From assembly GCF_040649515.1 (NCBI RefSeq), contig NZ_JBEZFP010000023.1, forward strand, positions 1-64,000: DNA of 64,000 nucleotides. The letters run 5' to 3'. Made by a program: the position numbers and the translations under genes. The notes below the pieces were generated by a model that searched no databases, was not told where the DNA came from, and was given only the letters and a program-made list of their open reading frames with translations. The stretch comes from Yinghuangia elevatio. GTDB lineage: Bacteria > Actinomycetota > Actinomycetes > Streptomycetales > Streptomycetaceae. Shown here in pieces: positions 52,792 through 61,373 of the stretch. Numbering within the stretch: position 1 is the first letter of the stretch; each line of letters starts with the position of its first letter.

Positions 52792-52827
52792 TGGTGATTG
52801 GTAACTGGTGATGGGTAACTGGTGATG
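52792..52827. repeat. 14-bp tandem repeat after the sensor gene
   Basis: TGGTGATTGGTAAC, TGGTGATGGGTAAC and a partial third TGGTGATG follow the stop codon of the sensor phosphatase gene. Related TGGTGAACTGG sequence begins before it. Non-coding slippage repeat. Confidence 0.8.
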
Positions 52828-52873
52828 CCCTCGCCGGGGACGCCGACCGTCGGCGCCCCCGGGTGGCCCACCG

Positions 52874-53797
52874 TCAGCCCGTCGTCGTCACCAGACGGTC
52901 CCGGACGCCTTGCGCCGCCTCTGGTCCGTGCGTGAGCAGCACGTCGAACAGCCATTCCAGCTGCGAGCCGACGTCCGTCACCGCATCGCGGTTGATCTCG
53001 TTCGGGGGTTTCCTGGAGCAGATGTCCGGCTGCAGGAACGTGCCGTTCATGATCCCGTTCACGATGCCGGTGACAACCGTGACCTCGCCGAACCGCGTCC
53101 GCACCTTTTCGGTGTACGGCGAACCGGAGTCGCCGAAGCAGACACCGCCCTGCCGACCGTCGGCCACCACCACGCAGTTCATGGTGGCGGGGTCCATGAG
53201 TTGGAGGCCGTCCCGGGGCCGGATCAGGTTGCAGGTCTCGTCGGCCACGCGCTTCATCGGGAGCTGCCACAAGCGCACGGGATTGGAGTCGTTGCACGCG
53301 GGGTCGTCGAAGTCCCGGTCGCAGGTCCGCCCCCATCCCGCGACATTGCCGACCGCACCCGAGCGGCCGGGGATGCCGATCGGAAGCAGCGGCGCACCCC
53401 ACACCGGACGCTCCAGGCGGACGAGGGCGGCGTCGTTCCCGAAGCCGCCGTTCACCGAGTCATGGGCCGGGTTCTTGTACACGGCGGGCTTGTTGTCCGC
53501 GTCGCGGGCGACCCGCACGACGACCCCGCCCGCGTTCCAGGTGACCGAGCCCAGCCGGGCCTGGTCCTGAACGTACGGCGCACAGTGCGCGGCCGTCAGC
53601 ACCCAGTCGGGAGCGATGAGTGCGCCGCCGCACTCGTGGTCGGCGACGCCGTCCTTGACGCTCTGGAGTGACACGGTCGAGGGCTTCGTGGCGGGATCAC
53701 CGTTGATGATCGCCGAGGCCGAGCCGGACGGTAAGACGGCGAGAAGCGTGACGGCGACGGCGCTTGTCAGGGCCAGTCGCCGGAATTCTGTGAACAC
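52874..53797 (-). CDS. Secreted trypsin-like serine protease
   Basis: 307 residues. The signal peptide LALTSAVAVTLLAVLPSGSA ends near ASA at about residue 29, followed directly by IINGDPATKP, the N-terminus expected of an active chymotrypsin-fold enzyme. The triad is visible: His in VLTAAHCAPY, Asp in NDAALVRLERP and Ser in GVCFGDSGSPY. Several cysteines can form disulfides. It cleaves proteins outside the cell. No long propeptide is present. GTG at 53797 has AAAGG upstream; the longer frame to 53842 adds a non-signal-like stretch. Confidence 0.9.
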   Translation of the reverse strand: MFTEFRRLALTSAVAVTLLAVLPSGSASAIINGDPATKPSTVSLQSVKDGVADHECGGALIAPDWVLTAAHCAPYVQDQARLGSVTWNAGGVVVRVARDADNKPAVYKNPAHDSVNGGFGNDAALVRLERPVWGAPLLPIGIPGRSGAVGNVAGWGRTCDRDFDDPACNDSNPVRLWQLPMKRVADETCNLIRPRDGLQLMDPATMNCVVVADGRQGGVCFGDSGSPYTEKVRTRFGEVTVVTGIVNGIMNGTFLQPDICSRKPPNEINRDAVTDVGSQLEWLFDVLLTHGPEAAQGVRDRLVTTTG

Positions 53798-54308
53798 GAG
53801 CCACCTTTCTGGGGGTGAGGTGCCGCGTGTCGGTGGCAGCACCGTGACCCGGGCGGCCTTTGTCGGCCGAACCAGGCGGATGAGGAGCGAAATGTATTGC
53901 CGTTTTCAAGAGCGGCGCTTTTTGGAAATTCGCGCAACGCGCCCTGTTCGGATATTCGCGGCGCGCGCCGATCACGTTTGCAGTCGATGCCCGCTCATGT
54001 CAATGCCCTGGCCGGCGACGGCGCGAGGCGGATCTGCGCAGCCAGAACCCGCCCGAATATCTGACGTATTTTTCTCTGTCCGGCCCCGGTGGCATGTGTG
54101 AGGTTATTCGGATGCCCAGCCCGCCGACGCGCCAACGGTATCGCGTCGGCACTTTCTCCGTCACCTGCCGATAACCGCAGCGAACGGACCACTAACCCGA
54201 CGCCTTTTTCCAGAAGACGGAAATTGCTCAAAGGCTCGCCGACCGGTACGCCGCCGACGACCTCGGTCCCGGCACCGGATCATCACGCGAGGCCGATAGC
54301 GTGGCCGC
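53798..54308. other. Intergenic region between divergent protease and DUF1707 genes
   Basis: About 510 bp with no supported gene. It has AT-richer patches near 53890-53950 and 54055-54110, fitting divergent promoters. No long repeat or strong hairpin was found by eye. Confidence 0.5.
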
Positions 54309-54851
54309 ATGTCGAACCAACCACCCGGCACGCGGGCGTCGCACGAGGACCGCGATCGCGTCGTGGATGCGCTGCGCCGCGCCGCCGGCGACGGTCGGCT
54401 GGACGCCGACGAACTGGACACCCGGCTGGAGAGCGCACTGTCCGCCCGTACCCTCGGGGAGTTGGCCGAACTCACCGCCGACCTGCCGGTGCCGCCCGGC
54501 GCCAAGGGCAAGGACGTGCTCGTGGTCGAGCAACACGGCGGCAAGTACCGCAGGGAGGGGCGGTGGTCGGTGCCCCCACGTATCGAAGTCCGCACGCAAC
54601 TGTGCCGCGTCACCTTCGACTTCAGCGACGCGGTGATCAGTTCCGACGTCCTGCGCGTCGAGGTGGACATGGTCCACGGCAAGCTGTTTTTCGCCGGCGC
54701 GCGGGACATCGTGTTCGACACCGACGGGCTCGCCCTCACCTACTCCAAGGTCAAACTTCGCCCCAAGAACTCCGCCGCCGCCGACCCCCGTCTCCGCATC
54801 GAACTTGTCGGAAGGCTCCTGCACGCCAAGGTCGTCGAGCGGCGGGCGTAG
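54309..54851 (+). CDS. DUF1707 (SHOCT-like) domain protein
   Basis: 180 residues. The N-terminal 50 residues (ASHEDRDRVVDALRRAAGDG, RLDADELDTRLESALSARTL, GELAELTADLPVP) are a DUF1707 domain, common in actinomycetes and usually joined to membrane or regulatory parts. The rest is a beta-rich domain without membrane segments, in which VVISSDVLRVEVDMVHGKLF-like sequence recalls DUF2154/LiaF-type cell-envelope sensors. Function unknown. A 14-bp hairpin follows, shared with the convergent gene. Confidence 0.8.
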   Translation: MSNQPPGTRASHEDRDRVVDALRRAAGDGRLDADELDTRLESALSARTLGELAELTADLPVPPGAKGKDVLVVEQHGGKYRREGRWSVPPRIEVRTQLCRVTFDFSDAVISSDVLRVEVDMVHGKLFFAGARDIVFDTDGLALTYSKVKLRPKNSAAADPRLRIELVGRLLHAKVVERRA

Positions 54852-54931
54852 CGCGAACGACGAAAACCCGCGACGGCTCGGGAAGGCGGCGGCAGGACGG
54901 CAACGCCCTCCCGCGTCCGTGGCGGTGGGGT

Positions 54932-54965
54932 ACGCGATCCGGGCGCGCGGTCGCCCGGATCGCGT
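54932..54965. terminator. 14-bp perfect hairpin between convergent genes
   Basis: Arms 54932-54945 (ACGCGATCCGGGCG) and 54952-54965 pair perfectly with a 6-nt loop. It lies between the stops of the DUF1707 gene and the leftward GlsB gene. Bidirectional terminator candidate without T-tract. Confidence 0.75.
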
Positions 54966-55007
54966 CGAACATGTCCGCGTGCCGGGCGGCCGGCGGCGCC
55001 GGTCGAG

Positions 55008-55283
55008 TCAGCGGCGGGCGCGGCGGGAGTGGCCGAAGAAGATGCGGTACGCGACCAGCAGGGCGAGGGATCCGGCGATCGAGACGCCCCAGGTGCGCAG
55101 GTCGAAGAAGTCCTTCTCGAAGGGGCGGTCGAAGAGTTCGGCGGCCGCCCAGCCACCCAGGAGCGCCCCGGCGATGCCGATCAGGATCGTGATGACGAAG
55201 CCGCCCGGGTCGCGTCCGGGGAGGAGCAACTTGGCGATGGCGCCGGCCAGGAGACCGAGAATGATCCACGCGATGATGCCCAT
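55008..55283 (-). CDS. GlsB/YeaQ/YmgE-family stress membrane protein
   Basis: 91 residues. GIIAWIILGLLAGAIAKLLL, then PGRDPGGFVITILIGIAGAL and LGGWAAAEL are the two glycine-rich transmembrane-associated segments of the transglycosylase-associated protein family (PF04226). A third hydrophobic segment WGVSIAGSLALLVAYRIFF follows a charged loop. Family members are small inner-membrane proteins induced by envelope or acid stress; their activity is unknown. The region upstream contains a 40-bp inverted repeat. Confidence 0.92.
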   Translation of the reverse strand: MGIIAWIILGLLAGAIAKLLLPGRDPGGFVITILIGIAGALLGGWAAAELFDRPFEKDFFDLRTWGVSIAGSLALLVAYRIFFGHSRRARR

Positions 55284-55472
55284 GTCGCACCCATGCCCTT
55301 CGAGTTGGCGAGCCAGATGTTCGGCTCGCTCAAGGCGCTACCCGGGGTGCGTCGTCACACGCCACATAGGGAGGGAAGTCACGTTGGCCGCGCACTCGCC
55401 CGGCGACCGCGAACTCGCGTCACACCGCCCGCCTTTCGGTCGGCTTCACTCTCCTGTCCGACGGGACGAAGT

Positions 55473-55512
55473 GCAGCCCCTGCATCTACAGGTCTGTAGA
55501 TGCAGGGGCTGC
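55473..55512. terminator. 40-bp perfect inverted repeat downstream of terD
   Basis: Arms of 19 bp (55473-55491 and 55494-55512) pair perfectly around GT. It begins 33 bp after the terD stop, which fits termination, and is 190 bp upstream of the GlsB start. Its core ATCTACAGGTCTGTAGAT is nearly identical to a palindrome upstream of terD, so it may also bind a regulator. Confidence 0.75.
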
Positions 55513-55544
55513 CGGAGAACACTGCCCGACCGCGTCGGAGTCGG

Positions 55545-56120
55545 TCAGACGTTCACGCCGAAGTCCCGTGCGATGCCCCCGAGTCCGGACGCGTAGCCCT
55601 GGCCGACCGCGCGGAACTTCCACTCGCCGCCGTGCCGGTACAGCTCGCCGAACACCATGGCCGTCTCGGTCGACGCGTCCTCGGTCAGGTCGTAGCGGGC
55701 CAGTTCGGCGTCGTCGCCGCGGTTGACGACACGGATGTAGGCGTTGCGTACCTGGCCGAAAGACTGTCCGCGGACGTCGGCGTCGTGGATGGACACCGGG
55801 AAGACGATCCGGGTCACGTCGGCCGGCACGCCGTTCAGCTCGACGTTGACGACCTCGTCGTCCCCGTCGCCTTCACCGGTGAGGTTGTCGCCGGTGTGCT
55901 GGACCGAACCGTCCGGGCTCGTGAGGTTGTTGTAGAAGACGAAGTGCGCGTCGGACAGCACTCGTCCGCTCTCACCGAGCAGCAGCGCGCTCGCGTCGAG
56001 GTCGAAGTCCGCGCCCGAGGTCGCGCGTACATCCCAGCCCAGACCGACCGCCACGGACGAGAGTCCGGGCGCGGCCTTGGACAACGACACATTGCCGCCC
56101 TTGGCGAGGGTGACTCCCAC
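55545..56120 (-). CDS. TerD-family stress protein
   Basis: 191 residues. GVTLAKGGNVSLSKAAPGLS at the N-terminus, GLGWDVRATSGADFDLDASA, and GDGDDEVVNVELNGVP with its acidic Ca-binding cluster are TerD hallmarks, as is FGELYRHGGEWKFRAVGQGY near the C-terminus. TerD proteins bind calcium and are linked to tellurite, stress and developmental responses; the exact activity is unsettled. The GTG at 56120 has GGAAGG upstream. It is a solitary copy without neighbouring tel genes, flanked by two related palindromes. Confidence 0.94.
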   Translation of the reverse strand: MGVTLAKGGNVSLSKAAPGLSSVAVGLGWDVRATSGADFDLDASALLLGESGRVLSDAHFVFYNNLTSPDGSVQHTGDNLTGEGDGDDEVVNVELNGVPADVTRIVFPVSIHDADVRGQSFGQVRNAYIRVVNRGDDAELARYDLTEDASTETAMVFGELYRHGGEWKFRAVGQGYASGLGGIARDFGVNV

Positions 56121-56193
56121 AGCGTACGTTCCTTCCGCCAGTCGTCAGTGCCATCGGGCGCACTCGCCGAAGGGAGCCCGCCCGCGCCGGTGA

Positions 56194-56211
56194 ATCTACC
56201 GGACTGTAGAT
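56194..56211. promoter_or_regulatory. Palindrome upstream of terD
   Basis: ATCTACCGGACTGTAGAT, 74 bp before the terD start. It matches the core of the downstream inverted repeat (55484-55501) at 16 of 18 positions, so both could be sites of one regulator. Confidence 0.6.
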
Positions 56212-56300
56212 ACCGCAGCGCGGGCCGAGCACCAGATTTGGCCGAGGCATTGCCCAGCCGAGGCATTGCCCGCGGGGCAGCGCCGGCACAGCAGCGCCCG

Positions 56301-57323
56301 TCAGGTGACCCGGTGCTGTCGGCCCACCAGTTCCTTCAGGACGTCGGCCATCGTCACCACGCCGATGAGCTTTCCGTCGGTGCCGGTGACGCCCGCGAGG
56401 TGCGCCGCGGTGTGCCGCATCGCGGTCAGGACGTCGTCGAGGCGCGTCTCGGCCGCGACGGTCGTCGCCCGGCGCAACGCCCCGCGGGGGAAGGGCGCGT
56501 CCCGGTCGTCGGCGTCGAGGGCGTCCTTGACGTGCAGGTAGCCCAGGACCACGCCGTCGTCGGTGACCACGGGGAACCGCGAGTAGCCGCTGCGCACCGC
56601 AAGTTGCTCCAGCATGCGCGGGGTGACGTCCGCCGGCGCCTGCACCATCTTGTGCAGCGGCAGAACGATCTCGGAGACGGGCCGTTCGCCCAACGTGAGG
56701 GCGTCGCGCAGCAGTTCGCTCTCGTCCTCGTCGAGGAGGCCGGTGTCGCGCGACTCGGCGACCATGCGACCGAGTTCGTCGCCGGTGAAGGCCGCGTTCA
56801 CCTCGTCCTTGGGCTCGACGCGCAGCAACCGCAGGATGCCGTTGGCGAGCTTGTTGATCGTGAAGATCACCGGACGGAGGCCGCGGGTCATCGCCACGAG
56901 CCCCGGCCCCAGCATCATGGCCGTCCGTGCGGGGGCCGCCAGCGCGATGTTCTTCGGGATCATCTCGCCGACGAGCATGTGCAGGTACGTCGCCAGCGTC
57001 AGCGCCAGCGCGAACGACACGGGGTGCACCGCGCCGTCCGGCAGACGTACGGCGTGGAACACCGGTTCCATCAGATGCGCGATGGCCGGCTCGGCCACCA
57101 CGCCGAGCACGAGCGACGAGACGGTGATGCCGAGTTGGGCCGTGGCCAGGACGGCGGAGACGTGCTCCAGACCCCAGATGACGCGGCGCGCACGGCGGTT
57201 GCCGTCGGCGGCGAACGGTTCGATCTGACTGCGGCGCACCGAGATCAGCGCGAACTCCGCGCCGACGAAGAAGGCGTTGGTGACGAGTGTGAGCGCTCCG
57301 ATGAGGAGTTGAACGACGGTCAT
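56301..57323 (-). CDS. CNNM/CBS-domain transporter-like membrane protein
   Basis: 340 residues. The N-terminal CNNM (DUF21) domain has four hydrophobic segments, with TNAFFVGAEFALISVRRSQI and VSSLVLGVVAEPAIAHLMEP. Two CBS domains follow, around residues 200-320 (MVQAPADVTPRMLEQLAVRS and LIGVVTMADVLKELVGRQ). These proteins move or sense magnesium, and some confer ion or stress tolerance. The C-terminal CorC/HlyC domain found in its partner is absent. The start overlaps the stop of the upstream paralogue as TGATG. Confidence 0.9.
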   Translation of the reverse strand: MTVVQLLIGALTLVTNAFFVGAEFALISVRRSQIEPFAADGNRRARRVIWGLEHVSAVLATAQLGITVSSLVLGVVAEPAIAHLMEPVFHAVRLPDGAVHPVSFALALTLATYLHMLVGEMIPKNIALAAPARTAMMLGPGLVAMTRGLRPVIFTINKLANGILRLLRVEPKDEVNAAFTGDELGRMVAESRDTGLLDEDESELLRDALTLGERPVSEIVLPLHKMVQAPADVTPRMLEQLAVRSGYSRFPVVTDDGVVLGYLHVKDALDADDRDAPFPRGALRRATTVAAETRLDDVLTAMRHTAAHLAGVTGTDGKLIGVVTMADVLKELVGRQHRVT

Positions 57324-58705
57324 CAGCGGCCGTCCTCATCGGCGCGCCGCGCGTCGTCGCCGTCCGCGTCGGCGGCACCGTCCGCGTCACCGTCAGCGTC
57401 GGGACGCGGTCCCGTCAGGGTGAGACGGGCGGCCCGGTGCTGCGCGACCTCGGTCACCGTCAGCGTCCACTCCCCCAGTTCCACGACGTCGCCGACCTCG
57501 GGGATGCGGGACAACCGCTCGGCGACCAGGCCCGCGAGCGTCTCGTAGGGCCCGTCCGGAGCGTGCAGGCCCAGTTCCTCGACCTGGTCGACCCGGTAGC
57601 CGCCGTCGAGGTCCCACGTGGGGTGCCCGGTCGCGTCCGGGGCGGTCGCCACGAGTTCGGGGGCTTCGTCCGGATCATGCTCGTCACGGACCTCGCCGAC
57701 CACTTCCTCGACGATGTCCTCCAACGTCACGACGCCGGCCATGCCGCCGTACTCGTCGATCACCACCGCCATCGTCTGCTCGCCGCGGAGCCGGTCCAGC
57801 AGGTCGTCGCCCGGAAGTGTCTCGGGGACGAGCACCGGCTCGACCGCGACGTCCGCGACGGTACGGCTGTCCCGCTCGCCCTCGGGCACGGCGAGCGCCG
57901 CCTTGAGGTCGACGAAACCCGTGACCTCGTCCAGGCTGTCGCGGTAGACCGGGAAGCGCGAGTGGCCGGTCGCGCGCGCGATGGCGATCACCCCGCCCAC
58001 CGGGGCGTCCGCGCGGACGCCGTGCACCCGCACCCGCGGCGTCATGATCTGCTCGGCGGTCAGGTCACCCAGGCTGACCGCGCGGACGAACAGGTCCGCG
58101 GTGTCCGCCTCCAGCGTGCCCGCGCGCACGGAGTGCCGGGCGAGGGCGACCAGCTCCTGGGGGCTGCGCGCGGACGCCAGCTCCTCGACCGGTTCGAGGC
58201 CGAAGCGGCGCACCGCGCGGTTCGCGGTCCGGTTCAGGTGGGTGATCAGCGGCCGGAACGCCGTGGTGAACGCCCGCTGCGGGCCGGCGACCGCCTTGGC
58301 CACCCGCAGCGGGTGCGAGATGGCCCAGTTCTTCGGGACGAGTTCACCGAAGACCATCAGCGCCACGGTCGACAGCACGATCCCCAGGACCAGCGCGACG
58401 GTGTCCACCGCGCCGTCCGGAAGGCCCACCGCGTCCAACGGCCCGGCCAGCAGCGCCGCGACGGACGGCTGCGCGAGCATGCCGATGACCAACGAGGTCA
58501 CCGTGATGCCGAGCTGGGCGCCGGAGAGCTGGACGGTCAGCCGCTTGACGGCCAGCAAGGCGCCCGCGGCACCCCGCTCGCCGGACGCCGCCGCTTCCTC
58601 CAGCGAACCGCGGTCCACCGTGGTCAACGAGAATTCGGCGGCCACGAAGACCGCACACGCCACGATCAGCAGGATCGCGACGGCGAGCAGGATCAATTCG
58701 GTCAT
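57323..58705 (-). CDS. CNNM/CBS/CorC-HlyC-domain membrane protein (HlyC/CorC family)
   Basis: 460 residues. CNNM domain (about 1-190, with ACAVFVAAEFSLTTVDRGSL and AQLGITVTSLVIGMLAQPSV), two CBS domains (about 210-335, with AEQIMTPRVRVHGVRADAPV and MAVVIDEYGGMAGVVTLEDI), and a C-terminal CorC_HlyC/transporter-associated domain (about 360-430, HPTWDLDGGYRVDQVEELGL). A likely magnesium/cobalt-efflux-type membrane protein. It pairs with the shorter paralogue downstream, and the two may form a heteromer. The last 30 residues are Asp/Ala repeats. A palindrome lies 145 bp upstream. Confidence 0.9.
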   Translation of the reverse strand: MTELILLAVAILLIVACAVFVAAEFSLTTVDRGSLEEAAASGERGAAGALLAVKRLTVQLSGAQLGITVTSLVIGMLAQPSVAALLAGPLDAVGLPDGAVDTVALVLGIVLSTVALMVFGELVPKNWAISHPLRVAKAVAGPQRAFTTAFRPLITHLNRTANRAVRRFGLEPVEELASARSPQELVALARHSVRAGTLEADTADLFVRAVSLGDLTAEQIMTPRVRVHGVRADAPVGGVIAIARATGHSRFPVYRDSLDEVTGFVDLKAALAVPEGERDSRTVADVAVEPVLVPETLPGDDLLDRLRGEQTMAVVIDEYGGMAGVVTLEDIVEEVVGEVRDEHDPDEAPELVATAPDATGHPTWDLDGGYRVDQVEELGLHAPDGPYETLAGLVAERLSRIPEVGDVVELGEWTLTVTEVAQHRAARLTLTGPRPDADGDADGAADADGDDARRADEDGR

Positions 58706-59540
58706 CGGTCCACCACTTCCCCTGGAAGCCGTGGTCCATGACTACTCGCAGGATCGTCCATCGGGGGTCCGGACACCTCTCCTACCGTCTGTCCCGGTGC
58801 GCGGGAGCCGCAAGCGAGGGACACGGTCCAGTCCTCGCGTACGTTGTTTCTACAGCATTGTAAAAACAACGCAAAGCGCCTGACCGTGCCGAAGACGTCA
58901 CATTCGAGAGCAGAGTCAGCAGGAGGTCGACCGCGACGCGCACGGTATGAGCATGTGGCCGATCCGATGAATGGTCCCCGGCAGCGCTGCCGCTCGACGT
59001 CGCGAAGATGTTCCGCAGGTGGACCGACGAGTAACCCGGGCGTGCACCTGGCCCGTCCGACGCTGGACCGTCCCGCCGGCAGGCCGCTGATCAGCTTTGA
59101 ACCGCAGCTGTACGCAGGCACGGGTATCGACCCGATCACTCCGACGGAGAAATGACAGCCGCGCGCCACGTCCCCGCGCCCTCATCGTGGCCGGTGGTCC
59201 TGCGTCGGCAGGGGGCCGGCGATTTGACGCGGCGATCCTCAGCAGGGTCTGGATCGAACGTTGTCCGAAACCGCGCCCCTCGGTTTGGTCGTGCAGGGCG
59301 GCCTGCCCCCGGACGCACATGCCTTGCGCGTTCGCGTGTCGGTCGGCCTGCACCGCGGGCGAGCATTTCGCGCGAGTGTGTCGTCCAGCGCCCATTGGCG
59401 AAAACGTGTGCACCGTTCCTCACCTGGTGAACCCCGGTCGATTGAACGGGGCTTGCTCTGGTACCGGGCGACAGCGGCAGGCGGAACCGGCGGCCACCCC
59501 CGGCTGATCGATCCGCCGCCGTTTCTCTCAGGAGGCGGTC
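58706..59540. other. 835-bp region without a supported gene
   Basis: Several overlapping open frames occur on both strands, but they lack ribosome binding sites and look like GC-driven shadows with Arg-rich, low-conservation content. The only clear structure is the 28-bp inverted repeat at 58843-58870. The right end contains the promoter and AGGAGG of the gene at 59541. Confidence 0.5.
58843..58870. promoter_or_regulatory. 28-bp AT-rich inverted repeat upstream of the CBS genes
   Basis: GTTGTTTCTACA and TGTAAAAACAAC form 12-bp arms with one mismatch around GCAT. Its middle CTACAGCATTGTAA resembles the CTACNGNNCTGTAG palindromes around terD. Candidate operator for the leftward CBS gene pair. 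Confidence 0.5.
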
Positions 59541-59906
59541 ATGGCGAGATGGGCTGATGAATCAGCCGCCGGCGAGCGGAGTCGTTTCGCGCGATTCGCC
59601 GAATCGGCCTCGAACCTGGCCAGTTCCTCGGCCTTCTTCGCCTTCTGCCTGATGCTGGTGGCCTCCTTCGTGGCTGTCATGGCCATCGGATTGTCCCTGG
59701 GCTGGAAGCTCTTCGTCGTGGACCTGATGACCGTGGTCAGTCTGCTGCTCCTGGCCTTGCTGAAGAACAGCGAGCGGCGCGCGGAACGCGCGATCCAACT
59801 CAAGCTGAACGTGATAGCGGCCGCCCTCTTGGAGCAGCGCGAGGGGAAGACGCACCAGGCACACGACGACCTCAAGAGGGCCATCGGCATCGAGGAGCAA
59901 GTCTGA
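59541..59906 (+). CDS. Small low-affinity iron permease-like membrane protein
   Basis: 121 residues with two hydrophobic segments (SSSAFFAFCLMLVASFVAVM, and WKLFVVDLMTVVSLLLLALL). The following stretch LKNSERRAERAIQLKLNVII-like resembles the QNTQNRD...LHLKLDE pattern of the bacterial low-affinity iron permease family (PF04120). Role in iron transport has not been shown for such short proteins. AGGAGGCGG precedes the ATG. The C-terminus is a charged helix in the cytoplasm. Confidence 0.65.
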   Translation: MARWADESAAGERSRFARFAESASNLASSSAFFAFCLMLVASFVAVMAIGLSLGWKLFVVDLMTVVSLLLLALLKNSERRAERAIQLKLNVIAAALLEQREGKTHQAHDDLKRAIGIEEQV

Positions 59907-60258
59907 CCCCGCCTGCGAGTCCCAGCGCGAACGGACGTGGGCGTGGACCAGTGCAGGACGAGTTCCGTGCGCGTCGTGCCCACGAACTGGGCGCTCGCCT
60001 CCCCGACGACCGCCCAGCCGCTAGCTCGACGGCCCCGTCGGCGCGGACGAGGGACGAGGGCGCGGATCCGGAAGCCGCAGCGCGGCGCCATACGTCGGGC
60101 GCCCGCACGGCGACAAGGGCAACACCTTCGCGAGTACGCCGGCAGGGGATCGCAGCCGGTGGACGACCGGATGAGGGCTGACGGAATACTCGTCCTGTCC
60201 CCCCATGACACCGGGGCCATTCACGTGGTTCGGTGTTCGCGCGCTTCGAGGTGTCCAC
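59907..60258. other. Gap before the lipoprotein gene
   Basis: About 350 bp. Frames here are shadow-like and I see no hairpin or repeat of note. It should hold the promoter of the lipoprotein gene at 60259. Confidence 0.4.
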
Positions 60259-61065
60259 ATGGCTACGCCGCTCAGATTCCGACGCACCGTTGTCCCGGTC
60301 GCGGTCGTGACGTCCCTGCTCATGCTCGCCTCGGCGTGCAGTGGTGACGACGACAAGAACGCCGACAGCAGCCCGTCCGCCACGAAGGCGCAGACGGCGG
60401 CACCCGGCGACCCCGACGCATCCGCGTCGCCGGACGCCACGCCTTCGGCAGGCGGAAGCGGCAAGCCGTCGCCGACCGGTGGCACTACGTCGGGAACGCC
60501 TCCGACCGAAGCTCAGTTGAAGCAGATCATCCTTGGTCAGGAGGATGTGCCCGCGAACGTCAAGCTGGCTCCCTTCTCAGGCAACGACGAAGAGGCACAG
60601 GCGGACGATGCCACCTGCCAGCCGGTCCTGGAGGCGTTGTCCGGCGGTGTCACGCGGGGCAAGAGCACCGCCCACACCGGCAACCGGTACCTGGTCGACG
60701 ACGACGCGAACGACATCTCGGTGATTCTGCTCGCGTCGTACGCGAACGGCGGCGCGAAGAAGCTGGTGGACGACGCGACTGCCGCGCTCGCCTCCTGCTC
60801 CTCGATCCCCGCTGCCAAGGGCGGCAGCAAGGTGCAATTCACGACCGAGAAGGTCGCCTTGACCAGCAAGGCGGACACGACGCTCGGCATCGAGCTCGGC
60901 ACCCGGGTGGGCACCAGGTCCGTTCCGACCGACTACGCCATCATCCAGGTGGGCGACATGCTGGCGATCTTCGTCAATCTGAACACGGAGACCGGCGAAG
61001 CGGAGATGCCCGAGAAACGCCTGCTCGACGCGCAGGCCGAGAAGATGCGCGCCGGCCAGTCCTGA
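60259..61065 (+). CDS. Lipoprotein of unknown function
   Basis: 268 residues. The signal ends at a lipobox LASAC (Cys about residue 28), followed by a long Ser/Pro/Thr/Gly-rich tether of about 65 residues. The folded part starts near EAQLKQIILGQEDVPANVKL and continues through ILLASYANGGAKKLVDDATA, a pattern seen in actinomycete envelope lipoproteins of the PknH-like extracellular sensor type (low confidence). It carries few cysteines (CQP, CSS). GAGG precedes the ATG. No partner is obvious. Confidence 0.7.
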   Translation: MATPLRFRRTVVPVAVVTSLLMLASACSGDDDKNADSSPSATKAQTAAPGDPDASASPDATPSAGGSGKPSPTGGTTSGTPPTEAQLKQIILGQEDVPANVKLAPFSGNDEEAQADDATCQPVLEALSGGVTRGKSTAHTGNRYLVDDDANDISVILLASYANGGAKKLVDDATAALASCSSIPAAKGGSKVQFTTEKVALTSKADTTLGIELGTRVGTRSVPTDYAIIQVGDMLAIFVNLNTETGEAEMPEKRLLDAQAEKMRAGQS

Positions 61066-61373
61066 TTCGATCGGCCTCGCGAATTGCGGACCGTCAAGGT
61101 CCTCCCGCTGCTGGGAGTACGCAATGTGCCCATCGGGCGCAGTGCGGCAGCCTTTGGCGGCAAGGGATCGTCCCGAATAACGCCGCGTCGGTCGAACTGT
61201 CAGTTCGCGTCCCGGCCTCGGCCCTGGCCCCGCCCGGCAACCGACGTCACCAGGACCGCTGTTCCTTCGGATGCGGCCGCAAGGGGCGGGTATCGCTGTG
61301 GGCCGCCACCGAGTCGCACCGAAGTCGCCCGGACCGGCGGGTCGGGTGCCTGAACGCCCGTACGGTTCTCCGT
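61066..61373. other. Gap between two envelope-protein genes
   Basis: About 310 bp with no supported gene, repeat or strong hairpin. Likely holds the promoter of the gene at 61374. Confidence 0.4.

Noticed and set aside
58706..59540. Genes within the 835-bp gap
   Set aside because: Six overlapping frames of 90-165 residues occur, but none has a convincing start or recognisable sequence.
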